In this document: positions 1 to 9,087 of the stretch, piece after piece
How positions within the stretch are numbered: position 1 is the stretch's first letter
Layout of the letters: each line of letters opens with the position of its first letter
Virus record (IMG/VR): IMGVR_UViG_3300005563_001228
Coordinates: 1-21,262 of that record
Length of the DNA stretch: 21,262 nt
Direction: 5' to 3' (one strand)
Source: a virus
The notes under the pieces: generated by a model
What the model was told of the DNA's origin: nothing
The model's database searches: none
The model's input: only the letters and a program-made list of their open reading frames with translations
Translations under genes and position numbers: made by a program

Positions 1-3000
1 TCCCTCCCACGGATTGCCATCAACATTCATCTGAACGAAGCCATTCACGTCCGTTCCATTTAGCGTAACTATCTCCCAACACCCCGCCGAACCAACCGTG
101 GTGCTATTGCATTGCGGAGTAATGGTGAGCGTCGTCGTTTGTGTGCCGACAGGACTGACAGTAATGCTCTGTGGCGCTGAAGTAACTTGAGCATAGGTCG
201 AGTTACCAAGATATTTTGCGGTAACGACGTGATTTCCTAGAGACGGGGTGCCCCACCAATACGTGTCCCACTGAGCGTACCCATTGGAGTCGAGGTTCCA
301 TGTTCCCCAACGACTTCCGTCAACGTCGAACTCCACCAGACCACATGCGTAGTTGCAGCCCACATGGGCTAAAGCAACGGCATCTTCCGCTGTGCTGAAA
401 TTCGACGGCGTAAACGACAAACTTATGCTCGGCTGTTGATTGCCAATAGGGTTGATAGTGATTGTGAAATCTTTCGATGAAGGTGCGAAAGCCGAATTGC
501 CTTGATAATAGGCCGTCACAGTGTGTGTCCCAACGGTGAGGTAAGGACTTGGCCAGGAAATTGACCACATGTTGTAAAACGCTGGTATATTGCCGTTTCC
601 ATCGAGCGTCATATCAGGGATCCAACCATGTCCGTCGATAGTCATCGATACGCTGCCGCAGGCTGTGTTGCAGCTGACATGAATCAGGAGCTGAGGTGCT
701 TCTGTGGCGGTGAACGAATCAGGGCTGATTGAAAATGTCGTTGTCGTTGGCTGCAGGCCCGCAGGTGCTACGGTATAGCTCGCCCCTCCTGACGAGGCCG
801 CATGAGTAGGATCCCCTAAGTAGTTGGCTTGTATCCAGTGTCCGCCGACGGTAAGCGCGAACGCCGGAGCCAAACTCGCCGGGATAGAGACAGTACCAGT
901 CCCATTCAGCGGTTGAGTTCCGAGATCCTGGCCATCGATGAGCAGGTCCACCGATCCGCATGCGGCGTTGCAATTTACATGAACCGTAAGCGTGGACGAA
1001 CTGTCCACCGCTGCACTATTCGGGCTGATCGTGACAGTTGTTGTCGTCGGAACTGGTCCTGCCTGCGTTCCCTCAACGGCGATCGCTGTAACTCTTCCGC
1101 GACTATCGTAGGATCGCACGTCCGACAGAGCAATCTTGTTAGCAGTGCTATCCACGCCATAAAAAGCAGCAGAGAGGCCGCCGATAGGGCTGTAAGCGAC
1201 CGTTGCGTTGAGAGTGCTCGCGACTCCAGGATCCGCCTTAAAGAGAGTATCCGGATGTGTACCGTCTGCCCAGGTGCTGACGACGCTGGAAAGCCGCCCG
1301 GCACCATTGTAAGAGCTTGTAAAGCCGATCTGGGGCGATTGCGAACTGCTAAGACCGTTATCGCTGTAAGTTAGGTTGCCGGCAGGATCATACATGTATT
1401 GCAATGAGCTTGCGGTTGCGCAGGGGCTGAAGGCGCACCGGCTCTCCTTCGTAATTCGACCCATCGCATCGTATGTTGTAATAGTGCGTACTGTCAGTGC
1501 ACTCGCCGAGGCGGCAGTAGCGTTCTGTGGGCATGCGGTCGTATATGGCTGGGTCCATTCGGAAGCCAGCCGACCGATTCCATTGGTTGCAACGGTGTCA
1601 TATAGATAGCACACCGACGGAGTCTTGCTTGCAGCAGTACTCGCTGGACCCGAATAGCTCTTGGACAGCATGCGATTTAGCGGATCATAACTATAGCTTG
1701 TCGTGATACCACGAAAGTCGGTTTTGTTGGAGAGATTGCCGTTCGCGTCATATCCGGTGCCTGCAGCACAATTTGTGCCGTCTGGGGATACTCCCCCGGT
1801 AGTCCCGTAGCAGATCCTCCCGGGCTCGGGATTATTTGACTGAAGCAGTCGCGACAATGCATCGTACGTGAATATCCGCGTGCGACTGCTCGAGCAAGAA
1901 GACCCAATCGTATCGGCGCCCCATTGGTCGGCACACAGCATGTTACCGAGCGCATCGTATTTGTAGCTCGTCTTCAGTGCCCCTGGTTCGATAACATAGG
2001 TTAATCGGCCCAGCCCATCGAATGTTCTCTGCCAATGATTTCCGCTTTCATCGACGGAATCGGTCCATGTACCACCTACGAGACCTTGCGCGTGCGGAGT
2101 GCAGGTTGACCCAGACACATTCGGCGATTGGACATTGTCATAGCAAAACTGACTACTAGTGCCGTCTTGGTTGGTGGTCAGTACTGGCCTTCCTAGGGGA
2201 TCGTAATTGAATTGAGAATATCCCCAAGTCAATTCCGAGCAGGATGTCGGCATCACACCCACCTCCGAGGAACATCTGGTCGGGTTCCCTTTTTGATAAA
2301 CCTGTCCCTGCCCATCGTAGATGGTATCGACGTAATCGGTACCGTCGGGATCCGTCGTCAACCGAGTTTGGACCACGTGCCCCAAGCCGTCGAAGTATGA
2401 CGTGCTGGTAATTCCTGATGTCGTAGTGCTGACGTTTGCACCCGCGTCATCATAACAATAGGTCGTATTTCCAATAGGGTAATCAACCTCGCTCAGGCGG
2501 TTTAGGCTGTCCGTGTGAGCGCACCCGACTGGAGGAATATTGTATTTATACGTAGTGGTCTGAGAGTTCTCATCGGTAGAGCTTGAGAGCACCCCCATCG
2601 CATAATCATAAGAAAATGTCTGGTTGTGACCGAGTGGGTCAGTGATCTTAGTCAGATACGAGTTCGAATTGCCAAGCGAATTGGAGCCGCTGTCGGTGTA
2701 GAAATATGTGGTCGTGTGCGAGCTACCCAACATATCCGAGCAGCTGGTGTTCCCGCATGGGTCTGTGGCGCTGATCCGTTGCCCCGTTTCGTCGTAGCTA
2801 TACGTCGTTGTGGGGCCCGCACATGGCCAGCTAGTGCATTTCACCACTTTCGTCACATTGCCTCGAGGTACCTGCTTAATGGCAGCATAATTTGGATCAC
2901 GCGTGCTGATCGGACTCACAGCAGTTGGCACCGGGGTTGTAGCGCCCGCGCCACTCGCACATACGGCAGTACCCCCATCTAGGTAAGCGTCGGTTTCCGA

Positions 3001-4869
3001 AATTATGCTGCCGGTCGTATCGCTGCCGCTATAAACAATCTCCTGGCAAGGGACGGTAGTGTTGAAATAATTGAATACCGTAGTTCTACATCCCGCTGCG
3101 TCTGAGTTATAACATTCCTGATCTTCGTGCAACAGGCCGGCTGCGTAGGTCAAGGTCGCTTGATATACAGTGTTTCCGGATCCCGTTGTGCGCTGCTCAC
3201 TGGTCATCAAATACGGATCGACCCATGTCTTGCTGACCGACATCACATTCTGCGACGACGGATTCCCCCCTGTTCCCCACTGGCTTGTAACAACGCTTTG
3301 TTCAACTGGAATCTGCACCGGTAATTGGGGCCCGGTAGGAAGCGGCGACGTGACTTGGTTCACGGACGAGTAGGTGTATACCGTTTGAGAAGTCTCATGG
3401 GTAAGGTTATCTGTGGTTTTGACAGTGGTTGTTTTCGATCCCCACAGATAATAGTCCGCCCCGGGAGTGGTCGAATATTTGAATTCCTGGATGAGCGCGG
3501 CATCTCCTCCGTTCGTGTACCCCACCTCACGTTCGACAACTACTGGGGCCTGATACCAGTAATCGCAGATGCCGCCCGTCACCTGCGCTGAGCTGCCTGG
3601 CTGGTACCCAGGCAACGAAACGAAATTCGGGTATTGGGACACATCAGCCTGGTAGGAACCCGAGGAGTTCAGGTCCCATTTGTACTTCACCCAACCTCCG
3701 TTGGGGTAATCGATCTCATTCACCAAGCCATACGTTCCATCATATTGAAACGTGTATGCCTGGCCATTCGGGAGATAAATGTGTTTTAACACGTTTAGAC
3801 TCGTGTCATTAACTTGAAAGCTTGCGGAGCAAGCCATAGGCGGCCCCGGGGGGTTTACCTGATTACTGTTAGCCAGATAGCTTGCTGTGGTAGTTGCATA
3901 GTCGAGCGTATACGTCAGACCTCCAATCGCATACGATTGCGGTACTGTTGAATTGACGGGGTAGTTTATTTGCTCGGCAGTTCGCCCGGAGGTGTCGGTC
4001 AGCACCAGTGAGCTCAATCCGCCGGAGCCATTTGGTTGTCCACCGGAAATGTTAATGACATTACCGTTTCTATCCTCGATCTTGTATGGAAAGGGAAAGG
4101 TGGATACGGTCCCATCCTCGGGACTTGCGTATAAGTTCGAGGCGAACCAGTAGACCGTACTATCCGGATCAGTAACGGTAAACGCCGGAGCCGCGTTAGG
4201 ACATCCTGGAGTAGAACTGCTATTAACCGAACCATTGCATTGGCAGGGGCTCCCATTGCAAATGTCACTAAGTTGTGCAGTGTAGCCGTAGATTACGCTC
4301 TGCCCAACAGCAAAAAATCCCGTATTACTCTGACAGTAATTTGGATCGGCATAGCCGCCAGAACCGCCTGCCGGCGAAATGGCGGTTAGTCCCGCCGGAA
4401 TTGACTCGCCGCGCGCATTGAAGAATGTATAAGAGCTACTAATTGAACACTCTACAGAGAAGGCATCGCCGGATTGTGTTTGCTGCAGCGAGGATACAGC
4501 CGCGTAGGGTACCGTATCAGTCCAGCCGTTAAGAGATCTATCTGTTCTGACGTAACCATCACCATCCATCACAGACCTGGCTGTCGTACCACCGGAATAC
4601 TCCTGAGTGGCCATGTGATGCACAATGCCGGAGTTGTACATAATCGAAAATGGCAAAGTAATTCCACGGCTCGGTAGTGTGGGTAGCTGAATGGAGATAC
4701 TGAGACTCCCATTCGCGGGGTTCACTGTCTCATTGAGTCCCCTGACGTAATCATGCCCCGCTCCAAGAGTGGGGCGCATGACATCGCTGCTCAGGGGTAC
4801 ATTCTGCGCTAAGGCATTCGACATTGAAAGCAGTGCACTGGCAAAAGCCACAGCCACCCAGCGTTTCAT
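1..4869 (-). CDS. Secreted RHS/YD-repeat protein with C-terminal Ig-like repeats (3' end outside window)
   Basis: Open without a stop from the ATG at 4869 to base 1 (1623 codons seen); I checked the frame line by line. The start has an upstream GAGAGGA and a clear signal peptide (MKRWVAVAFASALLSMSNALA, probable cleavage ALA/Q near residue 21), so the protein is exported. Residues about 60-900 resemble the extended N-terminal part of large RHS proteins. YD-type repeats follow, e.g. YDALGNML near 971, YDALSRLL near 1002, YDPLNRML near 1061, YDAMGRIT near 1133 and YDPAGNLT near 1160. From about 1270 there are four Ig-like repeats of about 100 residues, each opening with a Thr-rich strand; three carry a conserved C-N-x-A-C-G motif. 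RHS proteins form large beta-cages and often act in contact-dependent competition or surface interactions. No toxin tip or RHS core is visible before the window edge. Family call is firm; role is unknown. Confidence 0.93.
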   Translation of the reverse strand, partial: MKRWVAVAFASALLSMSNALAQNVPLSSDVMRPTLGAGHDYVRGLNETVNPANGSLSISIQLPTLPSRGITLPFSIMYNSGIVHHMATQEYSGGTTARSVMDGDGYVRTDRSLNGWTDTVPYAAVSSLQQTQSGDAFSVECSISSSYTFFNARGESIPAGLTAISPAGGSGGYADPNYCQSNTGFFAVGQSVIYGYTAQLSDICNGSPCQCNGSVNSSSTPGCPNAAPAFTVTDPDSTVYWFASNLYASPEDGTVSTFPFPYKIEDRNGNVINISGGQPNGSGGLSSLVLTDTSGRTAEQINYPVNSTVPQSYAIGGLTYTLDYATTTASYLANSNQVNPPGPPMACSASFQVNDTSLNVLKHIYLPNGQAYTFQYDGTYGLVNEIDYPNGGWVKYKWDLNSSGSYQADVSQYPNFVSLPGYQPGSSAQVTGGICDYWYQAPVVVEREVGYTNGGDAALIQEFKYSTTPGADYYLWGSKTTTVKTTDNLTHETSQTVYTYSSVNQVTSPLPTGPQLPVQIPVEQSVVTSQWGTGGNPSSQNVMSVSKTWVDPYLMTSEQRTTGSGNTVYQATLTYAAGLLHEDQECYNSDAAGCRTTVFNYFNTTVPCQEIVYSGSDTTGSIISETDAYLDGGTAVCASGAGATTPVPTAVSPISTRDPNYAAIKQVPRGNVTKVVKCTSWPCAGPTTTYSYDETGQRISATDPCGNTSCSDMLGSSHTTTYFYTDSGSNSLGNSNSYLTKITDPLGHNQTFSYDYAMGVLSSSTDENSQTTTYKYNIPPVGCAHTDSLNRLSEVDYPIGNTTYCYDDAGANVSTTTSGITSTSYFDGLGHVVQTRLTTDPDGTDYVDTIYDGQGQVYQKGNPTRCSSEVGVMPTSCSELTWGYSQFNYDPLGRPVLTTNQDGTSSQFCYDNVQSPNVSGSTCTPHAQGLVGGTWTDSVDESGNHWQRTFDGLGRLTYVIEPGALKTSYKYDALGNMLCADQWGADTIGSSCSSSRTRIFTYDALSRLLQSNNPEPGRICYGTTGGVSPDGTNCAAGTGYDANGNLSNKTDFRGITTSYSYDPLNRMLSKSYSGPASTAASKTPSVCYLYDTVATNGIGRLASEWTQPYTTACPQNATAASASALTVRTITTYDAMGRITKESRCAFSPCATASSLQYMYDPAGNLTYSDNGLSSSQSPQIGFTSSYNGAGRLSSVVSTWADGTHPDTLFKADPGVASTLNATVAYSPIGGLSAAFYGVDSTANKIALSDVRSYDSRGRVTAIAVEGTQAGPVPTTTTVTISPNSAAVDSSSTLTVHVNCNAACGSVDLLIDGQDLGTQPLNGTGTVSIPASLAPAFALTVGGHWIQANYLGDPTHAASSGGASYTVAPAGLQPTTTTFSISPDSFTATEAPQLLIHVSCNTACGSVSMTIDGHGWIPDMTLDGNGNIPAFYNMWSISWPSPYLTVGTHTVTAYYQGNSAFAPSSKDFTITINPIGNQQPSISLSFTPSNFSTAEDAVALAHVGCNYACGLVEFDVDGSRWGTWNLDSNGYAQWDTYWWGTPSLGNHVVTAKYLGNSTYAQVTSAPQSITVSPVGTQTTTLTITPQCNSTTVGSAGCWEIVTLNGTDVNGFVQMNVDGNPWEG

Positions 4870-5299
4870 TTTAGGTAGTCCTCTCTCGCGGCATGGGAAA
4901 CATGGAGTTCTCTGAATGTCATTGCGGGTGGTGGTTCAAATGATCGTGATGAGCAGATACTCATATGGTGCTGTATCCCCATCGCCATTGGATCGAAAGG
5001 CACCACAAATAATTTCTTTCCGAGTCGTGTTGCCCATCCCCAAGTGCACGAGAGCGCGTTGTGATTCCGACTAAACATAGATTCCAGGGATAGCTAAGCG
5101 CGTCACTGCGCGGTGACGTCTTTTTCCAATGGGCGCGATTACAGTGTGAAGTCCCTGCTGTCGATGCGGCTGGATAGTCTACCGAAACTACTCTGCAGGA
5201 GCCCTATGCAAGAGTTCGCACTGAAGCGAACGTACGTCCAATAGTGGGTTGCTGATGTTGAAAAGGTGGCCGACACTCAAAATAGCTTGCGCCCACTTT
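4870..5299. other. Intergenic region upstream of the RHS gene
   Basis: About 430 bases between the RHS start and the decayed DUF5681 copy. No convincing gene is visible: open frames here are short and show no recognisable motif. The RHS promoter must lie here, but I could not identify a consensus -35/-10 pair on the minus strand. The only structured element seen is the palindrome plus T-run at 5101-5127. Confidence 0.5.
5101..5127 (+). terminator. Terminator-like hairpin with T-run
   Basis: Inverted repeat CGTCAC (5101-5106) / GTGACG (5113-5118) with a 6-nt loop, followed by TCTTTTT. It has the form of an intrinsic terminator reading on the plus strand, but no plus-strand gene lies upstream, so it may be a relic or may have another role. 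Confidence 0.3.
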
Positions 5300-5607
5300 C
5301 GTGCACCGCTGCTCACTTCGCTATACCACGAAGGAGCTATTGCCGATGTACCAGCCGCGCGAAAAACGAAGAAGCATCTACAGCGCCGTAGGAACTATCG
5401 ATCTGCTGCCGCGGAACTGGAGACGTCAGCTCAAACGGCTTACACGATTGAGCGCTTGCATCAATGCCGAGCCGAAATCGATTGGCTTCTTCGGTCCCCC
5501 AGATGGTTCCCGGGAGCACCCTTCTTGAATGGCACACTTTTTGGCGGCTTCTTGCAGCCGACCCCATAGTCTCTGATGCGATTACCAAGTTCGCTGTGGT
5601 CGCTCAC
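5300..5607 (-). pseudogene. Decayed copy of a DUF5681 gene
   Basis: Read on the minus strand from a likely GTG near 5607, the sequence gives SDHSEL..., then DYGVGCKKPPKS and FKKGAPGN. These are the diagnostic KPPKSGQFKKGxSGNPxGRPKKP motif of DUF5681, seen intact in the gene at 10927-11370. After a frame change it continues as PKKPIDFGSALMQALN. Further downstream the reading frames break and only faint similarity remains; the 3' limit near 5300 is approximate. It sits directly downstream of a decayed methyltransferase on the same strand, exactly as in the intact module, so it is a relic of a second copy of that operon. It is too divergent in bases to be a recent duplication. Confidence 0.72.
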
Positions 5608-5679
5608 CGGATCACCTCTGCATCCCCGTTGTATTAGCTCAGCATGGAGGTTTCTCTGACCGCGAAACTCTGGCCTGAT

Positions 5680-5869
5680 TCGCTGTGGATCGCATCTCGC
5701 TTGGTTCGGCGCTGCCAACGCCGAATGATCCTGTCGACGCACAGCGGATCTAGTTCCAGGCCATAGCAGACCCGCCCAGCGCGTTATGGATCCAAGGGTC
5801 TTGTGGATGCGGTTTGAGACATGTTACGGGAAGATAGCTTACTTTCAAGGCTGCAGTTTGCGATCTCAT
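5680..5869 (-). pseudogene. Remnant of a ParB-domain DNA methyltransferase with a large internal deletion
   Basis: Bases 5801-5869 match the first codons of the intact methyltransferase gene (12661-12729) and include an equivalent start region at 5867-5869. Bases about 5680-5797 match its 3' end (about 11440-11593). The shared GATCCAAGG (5789-5797; 11585-11593 in the intact copy) marks the deletion junction. About 1.07 kb is missing, covering most of the ParB domain and the DPPY motif. Flanking order (upstream GC-palindromes, methyltransferase, DUF5681) is preserved. The gene cannot be functional. Confidence 0.78.
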
Positions 5870-6355
5870 AATGTCATTGCTGTGCTTGGAGAACCAAGCT
5901 GAGTTAAAGTCCTATGTAACTCACTAGTGCGCAAATCGTGTTTCTCGGGCGCGCGCCCGTGAATGCTGTCGGCGCGCCGAACGCCGAATCTTGGCGCCCA
6001 TACGAACTCCGCGACAATCTCACGTTAAGGCCGACAGCAAGTTCCGCTTTGAGCAAGGCAATTCGCAAGTGCAAGCGAGGTAAGGTGTACGAACAGTGGG
6101 CGGCCTCAGTGCTGCCTGCGCGTTTGTAAGCGATCTAATTCTGGTACGGGGCGGAGGAGGGCTTCGATCAACCGTGTCAGGGATGGATCCGAGGCACTCA
6201 TTTCGGCCGGAGCCTGCCCCTTTCCACCATTTCTGCAGGGCGTGCCGATTCTGAGCGGCATCGACCGCGACCCGCGCTAGCAGCAGTAATGAAATCCAGC
6301 ACCGCACGGCAGACGAGCGGCGAGAATCGCTACTGCGCCCGTCGTACATTGAGGC
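5870..6355. other. Region upstream of the decayed methyltransferase, retaining the ancestral leader
   Basis: No gene seen. Bases about 5931-5996 resemble the region upstream of the intact methyltransferase: TCACTAGTGCGCAAATCG matches TCACTGCGCAAATCG near 12785, and a run of GGGCGCGCGCCCG, GGCGCGCC and TTGGCGCCCAT parallels the GGCGCC cluster at 12856-12913. The remainder, 6004-6355, holds nothing I recognise. Confidence 0.5.
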
Positions 6356-7310
6356 ATGCGCTTCTTCGTCGGCGGCAGGACTGGGACTGGTGGTCGCTTC
6401 ACGCGTCCCGTGCAAACGTCGACGAAGTTAATTTCTGGCGTCCGTCACCTACGGCAGGATTCTGGGCGCATACTCCGTGGGCACCGTTTCTATTCAAACT
6501 GCATGCGCCCAGGAACGCGATTGCTAGAGGATCCTTTTTCAGCAAGTTTGTACAGATGCCCGTCAGTTTGACCTGCGATGCCTTTAGAGAAGCCAATTGG
6601 GCGAGATCAAAATCTGAAGTCAGAGCTAGGATCTCGAAGTATCGAAAAACACCTATTGCTCTCGGCGAGAACCCTACAATCGGGTGCATTTTGCTAGAAG
6701 AGCCCTTCTTCTGGCCGCAGGACCTGTGGATCGACTCCACTCCCTATTTCAGTCGAAAAGTAGTCAGCGGCAAGACGTTCGATACCGCGGCTCAACTCGA
6801 TGGCAAGCTCTGGTCGGCCGTTCTTGAACGCTTAGTCGCAATCCAAGAGCGCATCCCGGTCGAGGGCCGGCCTGAATGCAGTAACGAGCAGCGGGTTTGG
6901 CACGCCTCATCTCGCGTTCCCCAGACTCGGTCAAGGCTCTTTCCTAATTCTGGTGATGGATGCGTACGGCCGAAGGTGGGCAATGACTGACGAGAAAACC
7001 CTACTAGTCCTCGATGCTGCGCACATCAAGCCGTACGCGATCGTTGGTAGCCATGAACTCTCAAATAATCTAAGTGGCCCACATAGTCGGTTATCAGCTC
7101 GACTCCGTGCAGGCAGTCTCCTTCCGTGGCTTGGCCCGCCTTGCTCGCTCTGCAGCGGCCATCTAGCTCGCGCTTCGGGCATTCAACTACTGTCGAGCTT
7201 TCTACGACGGGAAGAATCCAGTCTTGCTAGGTCTGCCGGGACCACGTTGCGCGAACGTGTCAGTCAGTATTTGTCTCGCTTGTTGAAGCCCACCACCCTC
7301 GCTATCGATC
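6356..7310 (+). pseudogene. Frameshifted HNH endonuclease (putative restriction endonuclease) pseudogene
   Basis: Starts with MRFFVG at 6356, shifts frame near 6375-6385, continues as DEVNFWRPSP, PFLFKL, FFSKFVQMPVSL and NPTIGCILLEEPFF to about 6900, then shifts back to PRLGQGSFLILVMDAYGRRW and LDAAHIKPYA. This order is that of the roughly 290-residue HNH 'putative restriction endonuclease' family. The conserved CAxTGE-type segment reads RRWAMTDE, so the usual Cys is Trp. The DLHTLFD stretch after the HIKPY motif is unreadable. A faint tail (FYDGKN, then GTTLRERV in another frame) runs to about 7310. At least two frameshifts and motif loss make it a clear pseudogene. In an active form it would cleave DNA. 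The 3' limit is approximate. Confidence 0.8.
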
Positions 7311-7539
7311 TCCTGAACGATGGACTCAGTGTTCAAACCAACCGTTCTGAAATTTTTGATTTCACATTCTAAACCGTTTAGCTGGATATCGCTTTCGGTA
7401 CCGAGCCTCGCGCAAGTTTTGCTACCGTCCCCGATTGACGAACCCTATTTCCGTCGTTTTTACTTACATCCATTCATATCAGCTCTGACGGCTGTCAAGG
7501 GGCGGTCGGAGTCGGGCCTCCATTTAGGTTCCTCACTCC
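7311..7539. other. Spacer upstream of the recombinase-ParB operon
   Basis: No gene seen. It should contain the operon promoter; the best candidate is the TTGACG/TTTACT pair at 7435-7464. Confidence 0.4.
7435..7464 (+). promoter_or_regulatory. Candidate sigma70-type promoter for the recombinase-ParB operon
   Basis: TTGACG (7435-7440) and TTTACT (7459-7464) are separated by 18 nt, 76 nt upstream of the recombinase ATG. The -35 matches 5/6 and the -10 4/6 of consensus. A pattern match only. Confidence 0.28.
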
Positions 7540-9087
7540 ATGACTGCACAGTCTGATCTCACCACGAAGATCCCGGTTGCTCAATACGTCCGCATGTCGA
7601 CGGAGCACCAACAGTACTCGACAGAGAATCAGCAGCTTGCAATTTTGCAGTACGCACAGACACATGGGATGACCCTGGTCCGTACATACGCCGACCATGG
7701 TAAGAGTGGGCTGGTTCTCTCGGGAAGATCAGGACTAACTAATCTTTTGCAAGATGTGAGATGTGGAGAGGCTCCGTTTCGGGCAGTTCTTGTCTACGAC
7801 GTAAGCCGGTGGGGTCGCTTTCAGGATCCGGACGAGGGAGCGCATTACGAACACGTTTTGAAACAGTGCGGCATCCAGGTCCACTACTGCGCCGAGCCTT
7901 TTGCGAATGACGGGAGCCTTCCGTCCGCGTTGATCAAGACCCTAAAGCGAACAATGGCTGGCGAGTATAGCCGCGAGCTATCGACAAAAGTATTCATAGG
8001 ACAATGCCGACTTATTGAGCTCGGCTTTCGTCAAGGCGGACCTGCTGGCTTTGGATTACGAAGACATCTAGTCGACGAAGATCGAAACTTCAAACTGGAA
8101 CTGCGGCCAGGGGAGCGAAAGAGCATCCAAACGGACCGCGTGATACTTGCGCCTGGGAGTGAAGAGGAAATTAGGGTCGTCAAACGCATCTTCCTCTGGT
8201 TTACAGAACGTGGATACACAGAAAGAGAAATTGCCGGATTTTTGAATCAGGAAAAGGTGTTGACCGATTTTGGCCGGGCATGGACGCGGAGTACTGTCCA
8301 CGGGATCCTGACGAACCCGAAGTATATCGGCACGAACGTTTACAACCGAAGTTCGTTCAAGCTGAAACAGATCCACGTGAAGAATCCACCGGAGAAGTGG
8401 ATATGTCGCCCGGAAGCCTTCGAGGCAATTATCCCTCCAGAGCAGTTTGAAAAAGCCCTCACAATTATTGCCGAACGCAATCGACGGTATACAGACGAGG
8501 ACCTCCTCGCACGCCTGAAGCAGCTTCTATTATGCGCAGGCACTCTCTCGGGGGTGATTATCGACGAAGCGGAGGATATCCCGTCCAGCGCGGTTTACGC
8601 CTCACGGTTCGGAAGTCTTCCTCGCGCTTACTCCTTAATTGGGTGGGATTGCGGTCGGGATTACAGATATCTGGAGATCAACCGGCAGCTCAGAGAGCAA
8701 CATGCGGGGCTCGTGAAAGCGATCTGGGCTGAGTTGAAGACAGTCGGTGCCTCGATTTCTCAGGATCGTAAAACCGATCTATTGACGATCAACAATGAAT
8801 ATAGCGCGTCGTTGATTCTTGCCCGCTGTCGGGAAACTTCGGCAGGCAGCCACAGGTGGATTATCCGTTTCGATACAAGTCTCAATCCGGACATTACAAT
8901 TGCCGCGAGGCTTACACCGGCTAATCACGAAATCCTTGACTACTATCTTTTGCCGTCAGTTGCAGATCTTGGCCCAACTCTCCGGCTCGCTTCAGAGAAC
9001 CCGCTTTTTCTTGAAGTCTTTCGGTTTCCGGACTTAAGTTTTTTTATGACTCTAGCCAAGCGAACACGAATCGAGGTGGCAGCGTGA
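7540..9087 (+). CDS. Large serine recombinase (first gene of a recombinase-ParB-ParB operon)
   Basis: 515 residues. The N-terminal resolvase domain (about 12-165) has the signature QYVRMSTEHQ with catalytic Ser at residue 20, and the arginine motif VYDVSRWGR near 90. A 'recombinase' DNA-binding domain follows (about 175-300: GGPAGFGL, EIAGFLNQ, ILTNPKYIGTNVYN). The C-terminal third lacks the Cys pairs of a zinc ribbon. Such enzymes join or resolve DNA at att-like sites through a phosphoserine intermediate. Its stop overlaps the GTG of the next gene (GTGA), so the three genes are translationally coupled. It is distant from the two recombinases at the right end, which share the other family's TRKSSEEG motif. 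The ribosome site upstream is weak, but the ATG fits the conserved N-terminus. It may mobilise this block; its sites were not identified. Confidence 0.92.
   Translation: MTAQSDLTTKIPVAQYVRMSTEHQQYSTENQQLAILQYAQTHGMTLVRTYADHGKSGLVLSGRSGLTNLLQDVRCGEAPFRAVLVYDVSRWGRFQDPDEGAHYEHVLKQCGIQVHYCAEPFANDGSLPSALIKTLKRTMAGEYSRELSTKVFIGQCRLIELGFRQGGPAGFGLRRHLVDEDRNFKLELRPGERKSIQTDRVILAPGSEEEIRVVKRIFLWFTERGYTEREIAGFLNQEKVLTDFGRAWTRSTVHGILTNPKYIGTNVYNRSSFKLKQIHVKNPPEKWICRPEAFEAIIPPEQFEKALTIIAERNRRYTDEDLLARLKQLLLCAGTLSGVIIDEAEDIPSSAVYASRFGSLPRAYSLIGWDCGRDYRYLEINRQLREQHAGLVKAIWAELKTVGASISQDRKTDLLTINNEYSASLILARCRETSAGSHRWIIRFDTSLNPDITIAARLTPANHEILDYYLLPSVADLGPTLRLASENPLFLEVFRFPDLSFFMTLAKRTRIEVAA

Noticed and set aside
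829-1374. 181-codon open frame on the plus strand
   Set aside because: Lies antisense to the continuous RHS frame and shows no family motif; a shadow of the minus-strand gene.
4866-5078. 70-codon open frame just upstream of and overlapping the RHS start
   Set aside because: No ribosome site, no motif and odd composition; read as leader or intergenic DNA.
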